This document shows positions 39,735 through 48,571 of a DNA stretch of 64,000 bases, in pieces. A model generated the notes under the pieces. The model ran no database searches. It saw only the letters and a list, made by a program, of their open reading frames with translations, and was not told the DNA's origin. The translations under genes were made by a program, and so were the position numbers. How positions within the stretch are numbered: position 1 is the first letter of the stretch; every line of letters begins with the position of its first letter. The stretch comes from Variovorax paradoxus (GTDB taxonomy: Bacteria > Pseudomonadota > Gammaproteobacteria > Burkholderiales > Burkholderiaceae_C). Location: assembly GCF_029919115.1 (NCBI RefSeq), contig NZ_CP123990.1:1798001-1862000 (forward strand), given 5' to 3'.

Positions 39735-40823
39735 TCAGGCGGCGGCAACCCGTTCGGCAATTGCCGTTCCGATTTCGGTGGTCGATGCGGTGCCGCCCAG
39801 GTCGCGGGTGCGGGGACCTTCGCGCAGCACCGCCTCGATCGCGCCGACGATGGCGTCGTGCGCCGCGCGGCCCGCGCCTTGCCCCTGCGTAAGAAAGTCC
39901 AGCATCAGCGCACCAGACCAGATCATTGCAATCGGGTTGGCGATGTTCTGGCCGTAGATGTCGGGTGCCGAGCCGTGCACCGGTTCGAAGAGCGACGGAA
40001 ACTTGCGGTCGGGATTGAGGTTGGCCGACGGCGCCAGGCCGATGGTGCCGGTGGTGGCCGGGCCGAGATCGGAGAGGATGTCGCCGAACAGGTTGCTCGC
40101 CACCACCACGTCGAAGCGCGTGGGCTGCAGCACGAAGCGCGCCGAGAGAATGTCGATGTGCTGCTTGTCGATCTTCACATCGGGGTAGTCGCGCCCGACG
40201 GCATCTGCGCGGCTGTCCCACCACGGCATGCTGATCGCGATGCCGTTGCTCTTGGTGGCCACCGTGAGGTGCTTGCGTGCACGGCTGTTGGCGAGCTCGC
40301 AGGCGTAGCGCAGCACCCGGTCGGTGCCGTGCCGCGAAAACACCGATTCCTGAATCACGATCTCGCGCTCGGTGCCTTCGTACATCACGCCGCCGAGCGA
40401 GGTGTATTCGCCTTCGGTGTTCTCGCGCACCACCAGGTAATCGATGTCGCCGGGCTTGCGGCCGGCCAGCGGGCAGGGCACGCCCTCGAACAGGCGCACG
40501 GGGCGCAGGTTGATGTACTGATCGAACTCGCGGCGGAACTTCAGCAGCGATCCCCAGAGCGAGACATGGTCGGGTACGGTTTCGGGCCAACCCACGGCGC
40601 CGAAGTAGAGCGCGTCCACGCCGCGCAACTGCTCCTTCCAGTCGTCCGGCATCATCCGGCCGTGCTCTGCGTAGTAGTCGCAGCTGGCCCAGTCGATGGT
40701 GCGGCAATCGAGCTCGAAGCCGAAGCGTTCGGCGGCCGCCAGCACCACGCGCAGGCCCTCGGGCATCACTTCCTTGCCGATGCCGTCACCGGCAATCAGC
40801 GCAATGCGGAATGTGGGGATCAT
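39735..40823 (-). CDS. ttuC: Tartrate/D-malate dehydrogenase family (isopropylmalate-dehydrogenase-like)
   Basis: A 362-residue enzyme of the beta-decarboxylating dehydrogenase family. It shows IALIAGDGIGKEVMPEG, the substrate loop YINLRPVRLFEGV, VVRENTEGEY and ASNLFGDILSDLG. These fit TtuC/YeaU (tartrate, D-malate) better than LeuB or isocitrate dehydrogenase. They oxidise a 2-hydroxyacid with NAD+ and may decarboxylate it. ATG 40823 overlaps the stop of the ABC ATPase by 4 bases, so it belongs to the same operon. The true substrate depends on the pathway, which is not known. Confidence 0.88.
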   Translation of the reverse strand: MIPTFRIALIAGDGIGKEVMPEGLRVVLAAAERFGFELDCRTIDWASCDYYAEHGRMMPDDWKEQLRGVDALYFGAVGWPETVPDHVSLWGSLLKFRREFDQYINLRPVRLFEGVPCPLAGRKPGDIDYLVVRENTEGEYTSLGGVMYEGTEREIVIQESVFSRHGTDRVLRYACELANSRARKHLTVATKSNGIAISMPWWDSRADAVGRDYPDVKIDKQHIDILSARFVLQPTRFDVVVASNLFGDILSDLGPATTGTIGLAPSANLNPDRKFPSLFEPVHGSAPDIYGQNIANPIAMIWSGALMLDFLTQGQGAGRAAHDAIVGAIEAVLREGPRTRDLGGTASTTEIGTAIAERVAAA

Positions 40824-42469
40824 GCGTGTGTCTCCCTGGCGGGGTGGGCTGCTTCCGCGGCTGCGTGGTCCATGTCGTCGAGCCAGCCGCGGCGCAGTTC
40901 GGGCACCGAGCGGGCAAGCAGCTGGTAGTAGGGGTGGTGCGGCCCGCGCTCGTAGTCGGCCCGCGCCACTTGCGAGAGCTTGCGCCCATGCTGCATGACC
41001 ACGATCTCGTCGCACACCGAGCGCACGGTGTGCAGGTCGTGGCTGATGAAGAGGTAGGACACGCCCAGTTCGCGCCGCAGCTCGGCCATGAGGTCGAGCA
41101 CCGCCGCGGCCACCACGGTGTCCAGCGCAGAGGTCACTTCGTCGCACAGGATGAGGTCGGGCTCGGCCGCCAGCGCACGTGCCAGGTTCACGCGCTGCTT
41201 CTGCCCGCCGGAGAGGCCGCCCGGCAGCCGGTCGGCGACCGTGCGCGGCAGCTTCACCAGGTCGAGCAGCTCGAAGATGCGTTGCTTGAGCGCCTCGCCG
41301 CGCAAGCCTTTGTAGAACTGCAGCGGCCGCGCCAGAATGCGCCAGATCGTCTGCGACGGGTTCAACGCCGTATCGGCCATCTGGAAGACGATCTGTATGC
41401 GGCGCAGCTCATCGGGCGTGCGCTGCTGCAGCGTTGGCTTGAGCGCGTGCCCGTCGAACATGATGCTGCCGTGACAGGGCTTGAGCAGGCCCGCAACGGC
41501 ACGTGCGAGCGTCGTCTTGCCGGAGCCCGATTCGCCGATCACGCCAATGGCCTGGCCGCGATAGAGCTTCAGGTTGATGTCCTCCAGAATGATCTTGGCC
41601 GGCTGGCCTTTGGCGTCGGCCGCGCCATAGCCGCACGAAAGCTCGTTCACGTGAAGCAGCAGCGCCGAATCGCCCGACGCCTGGCCCGAGGCGCGCACCG
41701 CGGGCCGCGCCGCCGCCAGCAGGCTCTTGGTGTAGTCGTCCACCGGGGCGGAAAGAATCTGCTCCGTGGCGTTCAGCTCGCTCATCTTGCCGTTGCGCAG
41801 CACCAGGATGTGGTCTGCCATCTGCGCCACCACGGCCAGGTCGTGGCTCACGTAAACGGCGGTGGCACGGCGCTCGCGCACCACGCGCCGAAAGGCGCGC
41901 AGCACCTCGATCTGCGTGGTCACATCGAGCGCGGTGGTCGGCTCGTCCAGGATCACCAGGTCGGGGTCGCCGATCAGGGCCATGGCCGCCATCAGCCGCT
42001 GCAGTTGGCCGCCCGAAACCTGGTGCGGATAACGCGCACCAATGTTTTCGGGATCGGGCAGCGCCAGCTCGCGAAACAACTGCACAGCCTTTGCCTCGGC
42101 CTCGGCCCGCTTGCACAGGCCGTGGATGACCGTCGGCTCCACTACCTGGTCCATGATCGTGCGCGACGGATTGAACGACGCCGCCGCGCTCTGCGCAATG
42201 TAGGAGACCGTGCGGCCGCGAAGGCCCCGCTGCCGCGCCGCATCGAGCGCCAGCACGTCGGTGCCGCCAATCTGCACCCGGCCTGCCGAAATGCGGCAGC
42301 CGCTGCGCGCATAGCCCATCAGCGCCAGCGCGGTAGTGGTCTTGCCGGAGCCCGATTCGCCGATGAGCGCCAGCACTTCGCCGGGCTGAACCGAGAAACT
42401 CAGGTTGTCGACCAGCGTGTTCGCCCCTGCACAGATGCTGAGGCCCTGGACATCGAGTGGTGCGCCCAT
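40820..42469 (-). CDS. Dipeptide-type ABC transporter, fused double ATPase
   Basis: A 549-residue protein with two ABC domains in one chain, like GsiA and related fused DppD-DppF proteins. Domain 1 has Walker A GESGSGKT at residues 37-44 and the signature [15 protein letters not shown]. Domain 2 has GESGSGKT near 312 and [15 protein letters not shown]. The oligopeptide-type C-terminal [18 protein letters not shown] closes domain 2. It powers the importer formed with the two permeases and the binding protein upstream. ATG 42469 shares one base with the permease stop. It overlaps the TtuC-like gene by 4 bases. Confidence 0.93.
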   Translation of the reverse strand: MGAPLDVQGLSICAGANTLVDNLSFSVQPGEVLALIGESGSGKTTTALALMGYARSGCRISAGRVQIGGTDVLALDAARQRGLRGRTVSYIAQSAAASFNPSRTIMDQVVEPTVIHGLCKRAEAEAKAVQLFRELALPDPENIGARYPHQVSGGQLQRLMAAMALIGDPDLVILDEPTTALDVTTQIEVLRAFRRVVRERRATAVYVSHDLAVVAQMADHILVLRNGKMSELNATEQILSAPVDDYTKSLLAAARPAVRASGQASGDSALLLHVNELSCGYGAADAKGQPAKIILEDINLKLYRGQAIGVIGESGSGKTTLARAVAGLLKPCHGSIMFDGHALKPTLQQRTPDELRRIQIVFQMADTALNPSQTIWRILARPLQFYKGLRGEALKQRIFELLDLVKLPRTVADRLPGGLSGGQKQRVNLARALAAEPDLILCDEVTSALDTVVAAAVLDLMAELRRELGVSYLFISHDLHTVRSVCDEIVVMQHGRKLSQVARADYERGPHHPYYQLLARSVPELRRGWLDDMDHAAAEAAHPARETHA

Positions 42470-43383
42470 CAGCGTGCTCCTCGTTCCCTGGCCGCACGGC
42501 CGGGAAGGTTGTCAATGACAAGATTGACCGCGATGGTCAGGCTTGCTATGGCCAGTGCCGGCACGATCACCGAAGCGCCGCCCATGGCCAGCGCGCCGAT
42601 GTTCTCGCGCACCAGCGAGCCCCAGTCGGCCGCGGGCGGCTGGATGCCCAGGCCCAGGAAGCTCAGGCTTGCCAGCAGCAGCACCACGTAGACAAAGCGC
42701 AACCCAAGGTCGGCCAGCATCGGGCCCAGGATGTTGGGCAGGATTTCGCGCAGCATGATGTAGAGCGTGCCTTCGCCGCGCGTGCGCGCCACGGTCACGT
42801 AGTCGAGCGCATTGATGTTCACCGCCAGCGAACGCGCCATGCGGTAGGCGCCCGGCACGTAGATGATGGCCGCTGTAACCACCAGCATCGGCACCGAGGA
42901 GCCGAAGCCCGCCACCATGATGAGCGCGAACATCTTGCTCGGGATTGCCGTGAGCGTGTCGAGGCCGCGGCTCAGCACCGCGTCTATCCAGCGGCCGCTG
43001 GCGGCTGCCAAGAGCGCCAGCACGGTGCCGGTTCCGCTGGCCAGGAGCGTGGCCAGGAGCGCAACGCCGATCGTGTAGCGCGCCCCCTCGATGATGAGCG
43101 CCAGCATGTCGCGGCCGAGGTAGTCGGTGCCCAGCCAATGCGCCGTGCTGATGGGCTCGAAGACGTTCGACGTGCCCGCGGCCGCCGCGCTGTGCGACAG
43201 CAGCCATGGCCCGAACAGCGCCGCAAAGAGCCAGAACAGCAGCACCGCCAGGCCGAGCAGGCCCGATGGGCCGAAGCCCGCAAGCCACGGTAGCGGACCG
43301 CCCCGGCGTTGCGGCAGCACCAGCGGCACCGGCGCAACAGAAGCCGTGGCGCTGGCCACCGTTGAAGTTGTAGACGTTTCCAT
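42469..43383 (-). CDS. Dipeptide-type ABC transporter permease (DppC-like)
   Basis: A 304-residue inner-membrane permease with about six transmembrane helices. It begins with a soluble Pro-rich N-terminus followed by GLLGLAVLLFWLFAALFGPW. The coupling-loop motif is near DYVTVARTRGEGTLYIMLREILPN, and the domain TDYLGRDMLALIIEGARYTIGV is typical of DppC/OppC. It pairs with the DppB-like gene 9 bases upstream. Its stop overlaps the start of the ATPase gene by one base. Confidence 0.93.
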   Translation of the reverse strand: METSTTSTVASATASVAPVPLVLPQRRGGPLPWLAGFGPSGLLGLAVLLFWLFAALFGPWLLSHSAAAAGTSNVFEPISTAHWLGTDYLGRDMLALIIEGARYTIGVALLATLLASGTGTVLALLAAASGRWIDAVLSRGLDTLTAIPSKMFALIMVAGFGSSVPMLVVTAAIIYVPGAYRMARSLAVNINALDYVTVARTRGEGTLYIMLREILPNILGPMLADLGLRFVYVVLLLASLSFLGLGIQPPAADWGSLVRENIGALAMGGASVIVPALAIASLTIAVNLVIDNLPGRAARERGAR

Positions 43384-43392
43384 ACGCTTCCC

Positions 43393-44349
43393 TCAGCGGT
43401 GCCGCAGCCGTGGATTGGCAAGAATGCCGAAGATGTCTGCCGTCGTCACCAGGATGAGGTAGGCGCAGCAGAAGATCATGGCGCAGGTCTGCACCAGCGG
43501 CATGTCGCGCTGCGAGACGCCGTCGACCATCAGCTTGGCGATGCCCGGGTAGTTGAAGATGGTCTCCACGATGATCACGCCGCCAAGCAGGTAAGACAGG
43601 CTCAGCGCCACCGCATTGGCAATTGGCCCGACCGCATTGGGCAGCGCATGCGCCAGCACCATGCGCATGGGCGATGCGCCCTTGAGCCGAACCATTTCGA
43701 TGTAGGGCGCCTCGAGCTGGTCGATGACGGCCGCACGGGTCATGCGCATCATCTGCGCGACGATCACGCAGCACAGCACCAGCACCGGCATGGCAAAGGC
43801 GCGCAGCAGCTGGCCCAGCGATTCGATGTCGTTGACGAAGGAGAGCGCCGGCAGCCAACGCAGCTTGACCGCGAACACCAGCACCGCCAGTGTCGCCACC
43901 AGGAACTCGGGCACCGAGACCACGCCCACGGCCGTCGTCGATGCGGCACGGTCGAACCACGAGCCGCGCCACACCGCCGAGGCAATGCCGAGCGCCAGCG
44001 CAATCGGCACCGAGAACAGCGCCGTGACGGCGGCCAGCAGCAGCGAGTTGGGCAAACGGGCGGCAACCAGCTCGGCCACCGGCATCTGCGTGGTCGCGGA
44101 GCGGCCGGGGTCGCCCTTCAGCATGCCGACGAGCCACTTGGCGTAGCGTTCGGGTGCGGGCACGTCCAGGCCCATCTGGGCGCGCAACGCAGCCACGGCT
44201 TCGGGCGTGGCGTCCTGGCCGAGCTGCTCCTGCGCGGCATCGCCGGGCAGCACAGCGGTGATCGAGAACACGACCACCGACACGGCCAGCAGCGACAACA
44301 GCGCCAGCGCGATGCGCTGGGCCAGAAGCTTCAGGATCACATGGTTCAT
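43393..44349 (-). CDS. Dipeptide-type ABC transporter permease (DppB-like)
   Basis: A 318-residue inner-membrane permease with about six transmembrane helices. Its N-terminal ALALLSLLAVSVVVFSITAVLPGDAAQ and the coupling motif YIEMVRLKGASPMRMVLAHALPNA are characteristic of DppB/OppB. It starts 40 bases after the binding-protein stop and ends 9 bases before the DppC-like gene. Substrate specificity comes from the binding protein. Confidence 0.93.
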   Translation of the reverse strand: MNHVILKLLAQRIALALLSLLAVSVVVFSITAVLPGDAAQEQLGQDATPEAVAALRAQMGLDVPAPERYAKWLVGMLKGDPGRSATTQMPVAELVAARLPNSLLLAAVTALFSVPIALALGIASAVWRGSWFDRAASTTAVGVVSVPEFLVATLAVLVFAVKLRWLPALSFVNDIESLGQLLRAFAMPVLVLCCVIVAQMMRMTRAAVIDQLEAPYIEMVRLKGASPMRMVLAHALPNAVGPIANAVALSLSYLLGGVIIVETIFNYPGIAKLMVDGVSQRDMPLVQTCAMIFCCAYLILVTTADIFGILANPRLRHR

Positions 44350-44389
44350 GTCGATGCTCCTGGAGACGAGGCGGACGGCCGCGGACGCG

Positions 44390-46012
44390 TCATGCCTCCA
44401 GCCATACGTTCTCGGCGAAGTTGTAGCCCATCAGGCCGCCCAGCGGAATGGGCGACAGGCCCTTGAGCTTGGAGCTGTGGCCGTCGATGCTCGACAGGAA
44501 CAGCGGAATGCCGATGCCGGCGTCCTGGTGGATCATGGTCTGCATGTCGGCATACATCTGCTTGCGCTTGGCCAGGTCGGTTTCGGCGCGCGAGGCCAGC
44601 AGCAGCTGGTCGAACTTCTCGCTCTTCCAGCGCGACTCGTTCCACGCCGCACCCGATTGGAAGAACTGCGTCAGCAGCACGTCGGCGCTCGGCCGCGGGT
44701 TCACGTTGCCAAAGCCCACATGGCTGCTGAGCCAGTGGTTCGACCAGTAGCCGTCGGCGGGCATGCGCTTGATGTCGATCTCCAACCCCGCGCGCTGCGC
44801 TGTCTGCTGCAGCAGCAGGGACATCTCCACCGAATACAGCGCCGCTGGCGACGCCACCATGGGCACCTTGCCCGTGATGCCGGCCTTCTGCAGGTGGAAC
44901 TTCGCCTTGTCGAGATCGAACGGCCGCTGCGGCAGGCCCGCGAAGTAGAAGCGGTTGGTCGGGTCGACGGGCTGGTCGTTGGCAACCACCGCGTAGTCGA
45001 GCGCAATGGTCTTCTTCATCTGCTCGCGGTCGAACAGGTGTTTCATGCCGAGCACGAAGTCCGGGTTGGCGCCGGGGCCCACGTCCTTGCGCATCACCAG
45101 GTCGGAGTATTGGCCCGACTGGGTAACGAAGATGCCGAAGCCGGGCGTGCCCTTCACGCGCTCCACCGAACGCGGGTTGACCGAGCCGACCAGGTCCAGC
45201 CCGCCCGAGAGCAGTGCGTTGACCCGTGCGCTCTCGTCGCCGATACCCACGAACTCGATCTCGTCGAGGTAGGGCTTGCCGGGCTTCCAGTAGGCATCGT
45301 TGCGCACCATGAGCGAGCGCACGCCGGGCTTGAACTCCTTGAGCTTGTAGGGGCCGGTGCCGATGCCGGCGTTGAAATCGGTGGTGCCTTCCTTGACGAT
45401 GTGGAAGTGGAAGGTGCCCAGGATCACCGGCAGGTCGGCGTTCGGTGCGCTGAGCACGAAGGTCACTTCGCTCGGGCCGGTGGCCTTCACGCTTTCGATC
45501 TGGTCCGCAAGGATCTTGGCCTTGGAGGCCGTGGCCGGGTCCTTGTGCCGCATTACCGAGAACACCACGTCGGCCGGCGCGAGCGCCTTGCCGTCGTGAA
45601 AGGTCACGCCCTTGCGCAGCGTGAAGACCCAGGTCTTCGCGTCCTTGGTGGTGAACGATTCGGCCAGTGCGGGCTGCGGCGTGAGGCTGCTGTCCAGCGA
45701 GGTCAGGCCGTTGTAGACCATGTTGCAGCGCGAGTAGTCGGTCTGGTTCGACTGCTTGGCCGGATCGAGCGTGTCGGTGGCTGCGGCGGTGGCACCGGCC
45801 ACCCGGATGCGGCCGCCGCGCCGCGGTGTTTGCGCATGGGCGGACACCGCCATGCCGGCAAGGCTGCCCGCGAGCGTGGCCTGCATGCCGCCGGCCATCA
45901 GCATCGCGAGAATGTCGCGCCGCGACGCGCCGCGTTTCAGCGACGCCATCACGCGAAGGCTTTCGTCGGGACCGACGAGGTTTTCGAACCTCTTGTTGTT
46001 GCTGTCGCTCAT
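44390..46012 (-). CDS. Dipeptide-type ABC transporter substrate-binding protein (SBP_bac_5)
   Basis: A 540-residue periplasmic binding protein of the DppA/OppA class. A long N-region precedes twin arginines in ASRRDILAMLMAGGM (residues 29-43), then a hydrophobic stretch and a cleavage site near AHAQ at 60, so export may use Tat. Mature sequence contains WVFTLRKGVTFHDGKALAPADVVFS, a family signature. Ligand is unknown; related proteins bind peptides, opines or other amino compounds. ATG 46012 is chosen for MSDSNNKRFE; AGGAGT lies about 6 bases upstream. It leads the transporter genes in the operon. Confidence 0.93.
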   Translation of the reverse strand: MSDSNNKRFENLVGPDESLRVMASLKRGASRRDILAMLMAGGMQATLAGSLAGMAVSAHAQTPRRGGRIRVAGATAAATDTLDPAKQSNQTDYSRCNMVYNGLTSLDSSLTPQPALAESFTTKDAKTWVFTLRKGVTFHDGKALAPADVVFSVMRHKDPATASKAKILADQIESVKATGPSEVTFVLSAPNADLPVILGTFHFHIVKEGTTDFNAGIGTGPYKLKEFKPGVRSLMVRNDAYWKPGKPYLDEIEFVGIGDESARVNALLSGGLDLVGSVNPRSVERVKGTPGFGIFVTQSGQYSDLVMRKDVGPGANPDFVLGMKHLFDREQMKKTIALDYAVVANDQPVDPTNRFYFAGLPQRPFDLDKAKFHLQKAGITGKVPMVASPAALYSVEMSLLLQQTAQRAGLEIDIKRMPADGYWSNHWLSSHVGFGNVNPRPSADVLLTQFFQSGAAWNESRWKSEKFDQLLLASRAETDLAKRKQMYADMQTMIHQDAGIGIPLFLSSIDGHSSKLKGLSPIPLGGLMGYNFAENVWLEA

Positions 46013-46091
46013 GGTGGGGTACTCCTGTGGGCCGGTGACTGAAGGTTGAAGAACAAACACGGAACGAAAAAATCGGCGGCTCGCGCGGCGC

Positions 46092-47384
46092 TCAGGCCAG
46101 CTTGTCCTTGAGCGAGTAGTAAAGCCCCACCGCCGGCAGAAACCAGGGCGGGCCGAAGTGGCCGGGAATGGCGGGCCAGTCGCGGCCGTGCCAGGGGTTG
46201 GCGTTGGCTTCGCCGTTCATCACCGCGGCCATGCGCTCGCCCATGTGAACCGACATCTGCGTGCCGTGGCCGCTATAGCCCATGGCGTAGTACAGGCCGT
46301 TGCGTTCGCCTGCGTGCGGCAGGCGGTCTTGCGTCATGTCGACCACGCCGCCCCAGCAATAGTCGAGCCGCACTTCGCCGAGCTGCGGAAAGGTCTGGGC
46401 CAGCCCGGCGCGCAGGATCTCGCGGCTGGCCATATCGGATTGGGGGCTGGAAACCGAGAAGCGCGCGCGGCCGCCGAACACCAGCCGGTGGTCGGCCGTG
46501 AGCCGGAAGTAGTGATGGATGTTCGCCACCGTGGTGTAGGTGCGGCGGGCCGCCAGCAGCGCCTGCGCGCGCTCCGCGCCGAGCGGTTCGGTCACGACGA
46601 TGAAGCTGCCTATCGGCACCATCCGCCGGCGCAGCCAGCCGAAACTGCCGTAGCCGCCATGGCGCGTGGCGCCCGTGGCCAGCAGCACTTGCTGAGCGGT
46701 GACGATGCCGCCCGCGGTATGCAGCCGGTGCGCATGGCCCCGGCCCAGCCGCTCGATGCGGTTTACCTGGGCGCCGGTATGGATCTGCGCACCTTGGCGC
46801 TCCGCGGCCGCGGCCAGGCCCTGGGCAAAGCGGCCCATGTGCATCTGGCCGCTGCGCTTGTAGAGAAGCCCGCCGTGAAAGCGCTCGCTCTGCACTTCGC
46901 TGCGCACCTGCGCCGCGTCGAGCACTTCGACGTCGGTGTCCACGCCGTCCGCCACCAGGCGCTGCGCACTGCGTTCGAGCGCGGCCATCTGATTGGCACG
47001 TGTGGCGAGCTTGAGCTTGCCATGGCGCATGAAGTCGCAGTCGATGGCCTCGTCGCGCACCAGCCGCGCCACGGTGTCCACCGCGTCGTCGTAGGCGCGG
47101 TACCAGGCGCGGGCTTTTTCAATGCCGACCTTGGCGGCCACGTCGGCATAGTCCATTGCCAGCCCGTTGTTCACATGGCCGCCGTTGCGCCCGGATGCCT
47201 CTGCCGCCACGCGCGTGCCGGCCTCCAGCACCGCCACGTTGGCGCCGCGCCGGGCCAGCGCCCGCGCCGCCGAAAGCCCCGTGAAGCCGCCGCCCACGAT
47301 TGCGACGTCGACCTGCGCCGGCAATGCATGCACGGCCGGCGCGAAGGCCGGCGCGGAATCGGTCCAGTAGGAGTCGAGCTTCAT
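46092..47384 (-). CDS. FAD-dependent amine oxidase, PuuB (gamma-glutamylputrescine oxidase)-like
   Basis: A 430-residue DAO-family flavoenzyme. The FAD motif VAIVGGGFTGLSAARALARRGANVAVLE is at residues 28-55, followed by the family-typical EASGRNGGHVNNG near 65 and YYAMGYSGHGTQMSVHMGE near the C-terminus. PuuB relatives oxidise a primary or secondary amine to an aldehyde, ammonia and peroxide. In this operon the product aldehyde could be taken by the GabD-like enzyme. No glutamine-synthetase-like PuuA gene is seen, so gamma-glutamylputrescine itself may not be the substrate. It starts 33 bases after the HAD stop. Confidence 0.88.
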   Translation of the reverse strand: MKLDSYWTDSAPAFAPAVHALPAQVDVAIVGGGFTGLSAARALARRGANVAVLEAGTRVAAEASGRNGGHVNNGLAMDYADVAAKVGIEKARAWYRAYDDAVDTVARLVRDEAIDCDFMRHGKLKLATRANQMAALERSAQRLVADGVDTDVEVLDAAQVRSEVQSERFHGGLLYKRSGQMHMGRFAQGLAAAAERQGAQIHTGAQVNRIERLGRGHAHRLHTAGGIVTAQQVLLATGATRHGGYGSFGWLRRRMVPIGSFIVVTEPLGAERAQALLAARRTYTTVANIHHYFRLTADHRLVFGGRARFSVSSPQSDMASREILRAGLAQTFPQLGEVRLDYCWGGVVDMTQDRLPHAGERNGLYYAMGYSGHGTQMSVHMGERMAAVMNGEANANPWHGRDWPAIPGHFGPPWFLPAVGLYYSLKDKLA

Positions 47385-47417
47385 GGCGTAGGGCGGATGA
47401 GCGTGTACAAGGAAAGA

Positions 47418-48083
47418 TCAGAGTCCGACGACACCCGGCAGGCCGCCGATGTCCTGGATCTCGGTGTAGCGATAGGCGGGGTTGCCCGGGCCGTGCCCGC
47501 GATTGACGAACACCTTGTTGACAACGCCGATGTCGTCCGCCGACATCAGGTCGTAGCGCAGGCTCGACGACACGTGCAGCACGTCTTCGGGGTTGCAGCC
47601 GAGCGAATCGAACATGAATTCGAAGGCCTTGAGCCGCGGCTTGTAGGCCTGTGCCTGCTGCGCGGTGTACACGCGGTGGAACGGCGCGCCGAGCATTGCC
47701 ACGTTCTTCTGGATCTGGTCGTCCGAGGCGTTCGAGAGAATGACCAGCGGAATCTCCTTGGCCACCTTGGCAAGGCCTGCGGCCACGTCGTCGTGAGGGC
47801 CCCAGGTGGGTACGGCGTCGTAGTACTTCTGGCCGTCGCTGTCGAGGTACTGGATCTTCCACTTCTTGCACAGGCGGCGCACCGCGTTCTTCAGCACCAC
47901 CTCGTAGGGCTGCCACGCGCCGAGCACCTCGTCGAAACGGTAGGCGGTGAAGTCGGCAATGAACTGCTCCATCTGCTCGGGGCGGATGCGATCGGCGAAG
48001 AGATCGAGCGTCAGCTCTTTCATGCGGAACCGCGTGAGGGTGCCGTAGCAGTCGAAGGTCACGTACTTGGGGCGGAAAGTCAT
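47418..48083 (-). CDS. HAD superfamily type II (haloacid-dehalogenase-like) hydrolase
   Basis: A 221-residue HAD hydrolase. The nucleophile is Asp11 in FDCYGTL, with Tyr instead of Asp two residues later, as in dehalogenases and unlike phosphatases. Motif II is LSNAS and the conserved lysine is in AYKP. However, where proven L-2-haloacid dehalogenases have S-S-N and Asp, this protein has SSSLRYD, so dehalogenation is doubtful. It is the first gene of the eight-gene minus-strand operon. Its start MTFRPKYVTFDCYG is 36 bases from an 11-base direct repeat. Its role in the pathway is unknown. Confidence 0.87.
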   Translation of the reverse strand: MTFRPKYVTFDCYGTLTRFRMKELTLDLFADRIRPEQMEQFIADFTAYRFDEVLGAWQPYEVVLKNAVRRLCKKWKIQYLDSDGQKYYDAVPTWGPHDDVAAGLAKVAKEIPLVILSNASDDQIQKNVAMLGAPFHRVYTAQQAQAYKPRLKAFEFMFDSLGCNPEDVLHVSSSLRYDLMSADDIGVVNKVFVNRGHGPGNPAYRYTEIQDIGGLPGVVGL

Positions 48084-48571
48084 GGTCTTTGGTCCTGTGT
48101 AGAAGGTGGCAGATGCGACGAACTCATTACGAACTCATTACGAAGCGATTGCAGCACGCCCCCGCTCGGCGTATGTAGGGAAAAAAGGCGCTGGGCAAAG
48201 CGAAGCTGCGGTTTGCGGGGCCGGCGACGGCATGCCATGCGGTGTGCCCAGCGTGCGTGCAGCCATGCACCGCAGTGCGTCGCGGCAAACCCGGTGAGCA
48301 CGCTTTTGAAGCGCAGCGTGGCGGCTTGGGCAGATGTCGAGCGGATCGAAGGCTTGCATGGCAGAGGTCTTTCAAAGTGGCGGTCGATCCTAGGCAGGGT
48401 CGCGCAGCATTTGTGTGCGTATGCGGGCGCTCCGCCGCAGCGAATTGCAAAACCGGGGTGCTCGGCAGCTGAAGCTTGCGAGTTGCGAAAGACGTCGATT
48501 TCGGTCTGGTGCGGCGCCGCAATGTCGTCCAAGATGGATGCGCCATTCCTCCGGAACAGAGAGTTTTCCCT
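48084..48571. other. Intergenic region with probable divergent promoters
   Basis: A 488-base stretch between the HAD gene (minus) and the GNAT gene (plus). It should hold the promoters of both units. Apart from the direct repeat at 48119-48140 I see no convincing -35/-10 pair and no credible small gene; a 73-codon minus-strand frame at 48138-48359 looks non-coding. Confidence 0.6.
48119..48140. repeat. 11-base direct repeat upstream of the catabolic operon
   Basis: CGAACTCATTA occurs twice head-to-tail (48119-48129 and 48130-48140), followed by CGAAG. On the operon's own strand it reads TAATGAGTTCG twice, 36 bases before the HAD start codon. It may be an operator or simple duplication. Confidence 0.65.

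Noticed and set aside
40811..42691. A 626-codon plus-strand open frame opposite the double ABC ATPase
   Set aside because: The minus strand carries two complete sets of ABC motifs; the plus-strand translation has none.
48138..48359. A 73-codon minus-strand frame upstream of the HAD gene
   Set aside because: No ribosome binding site, no regular hydrophobicity or motif, and Arg/Ala/Pro/Cys composition typical of non-coding GC-rich DNA.
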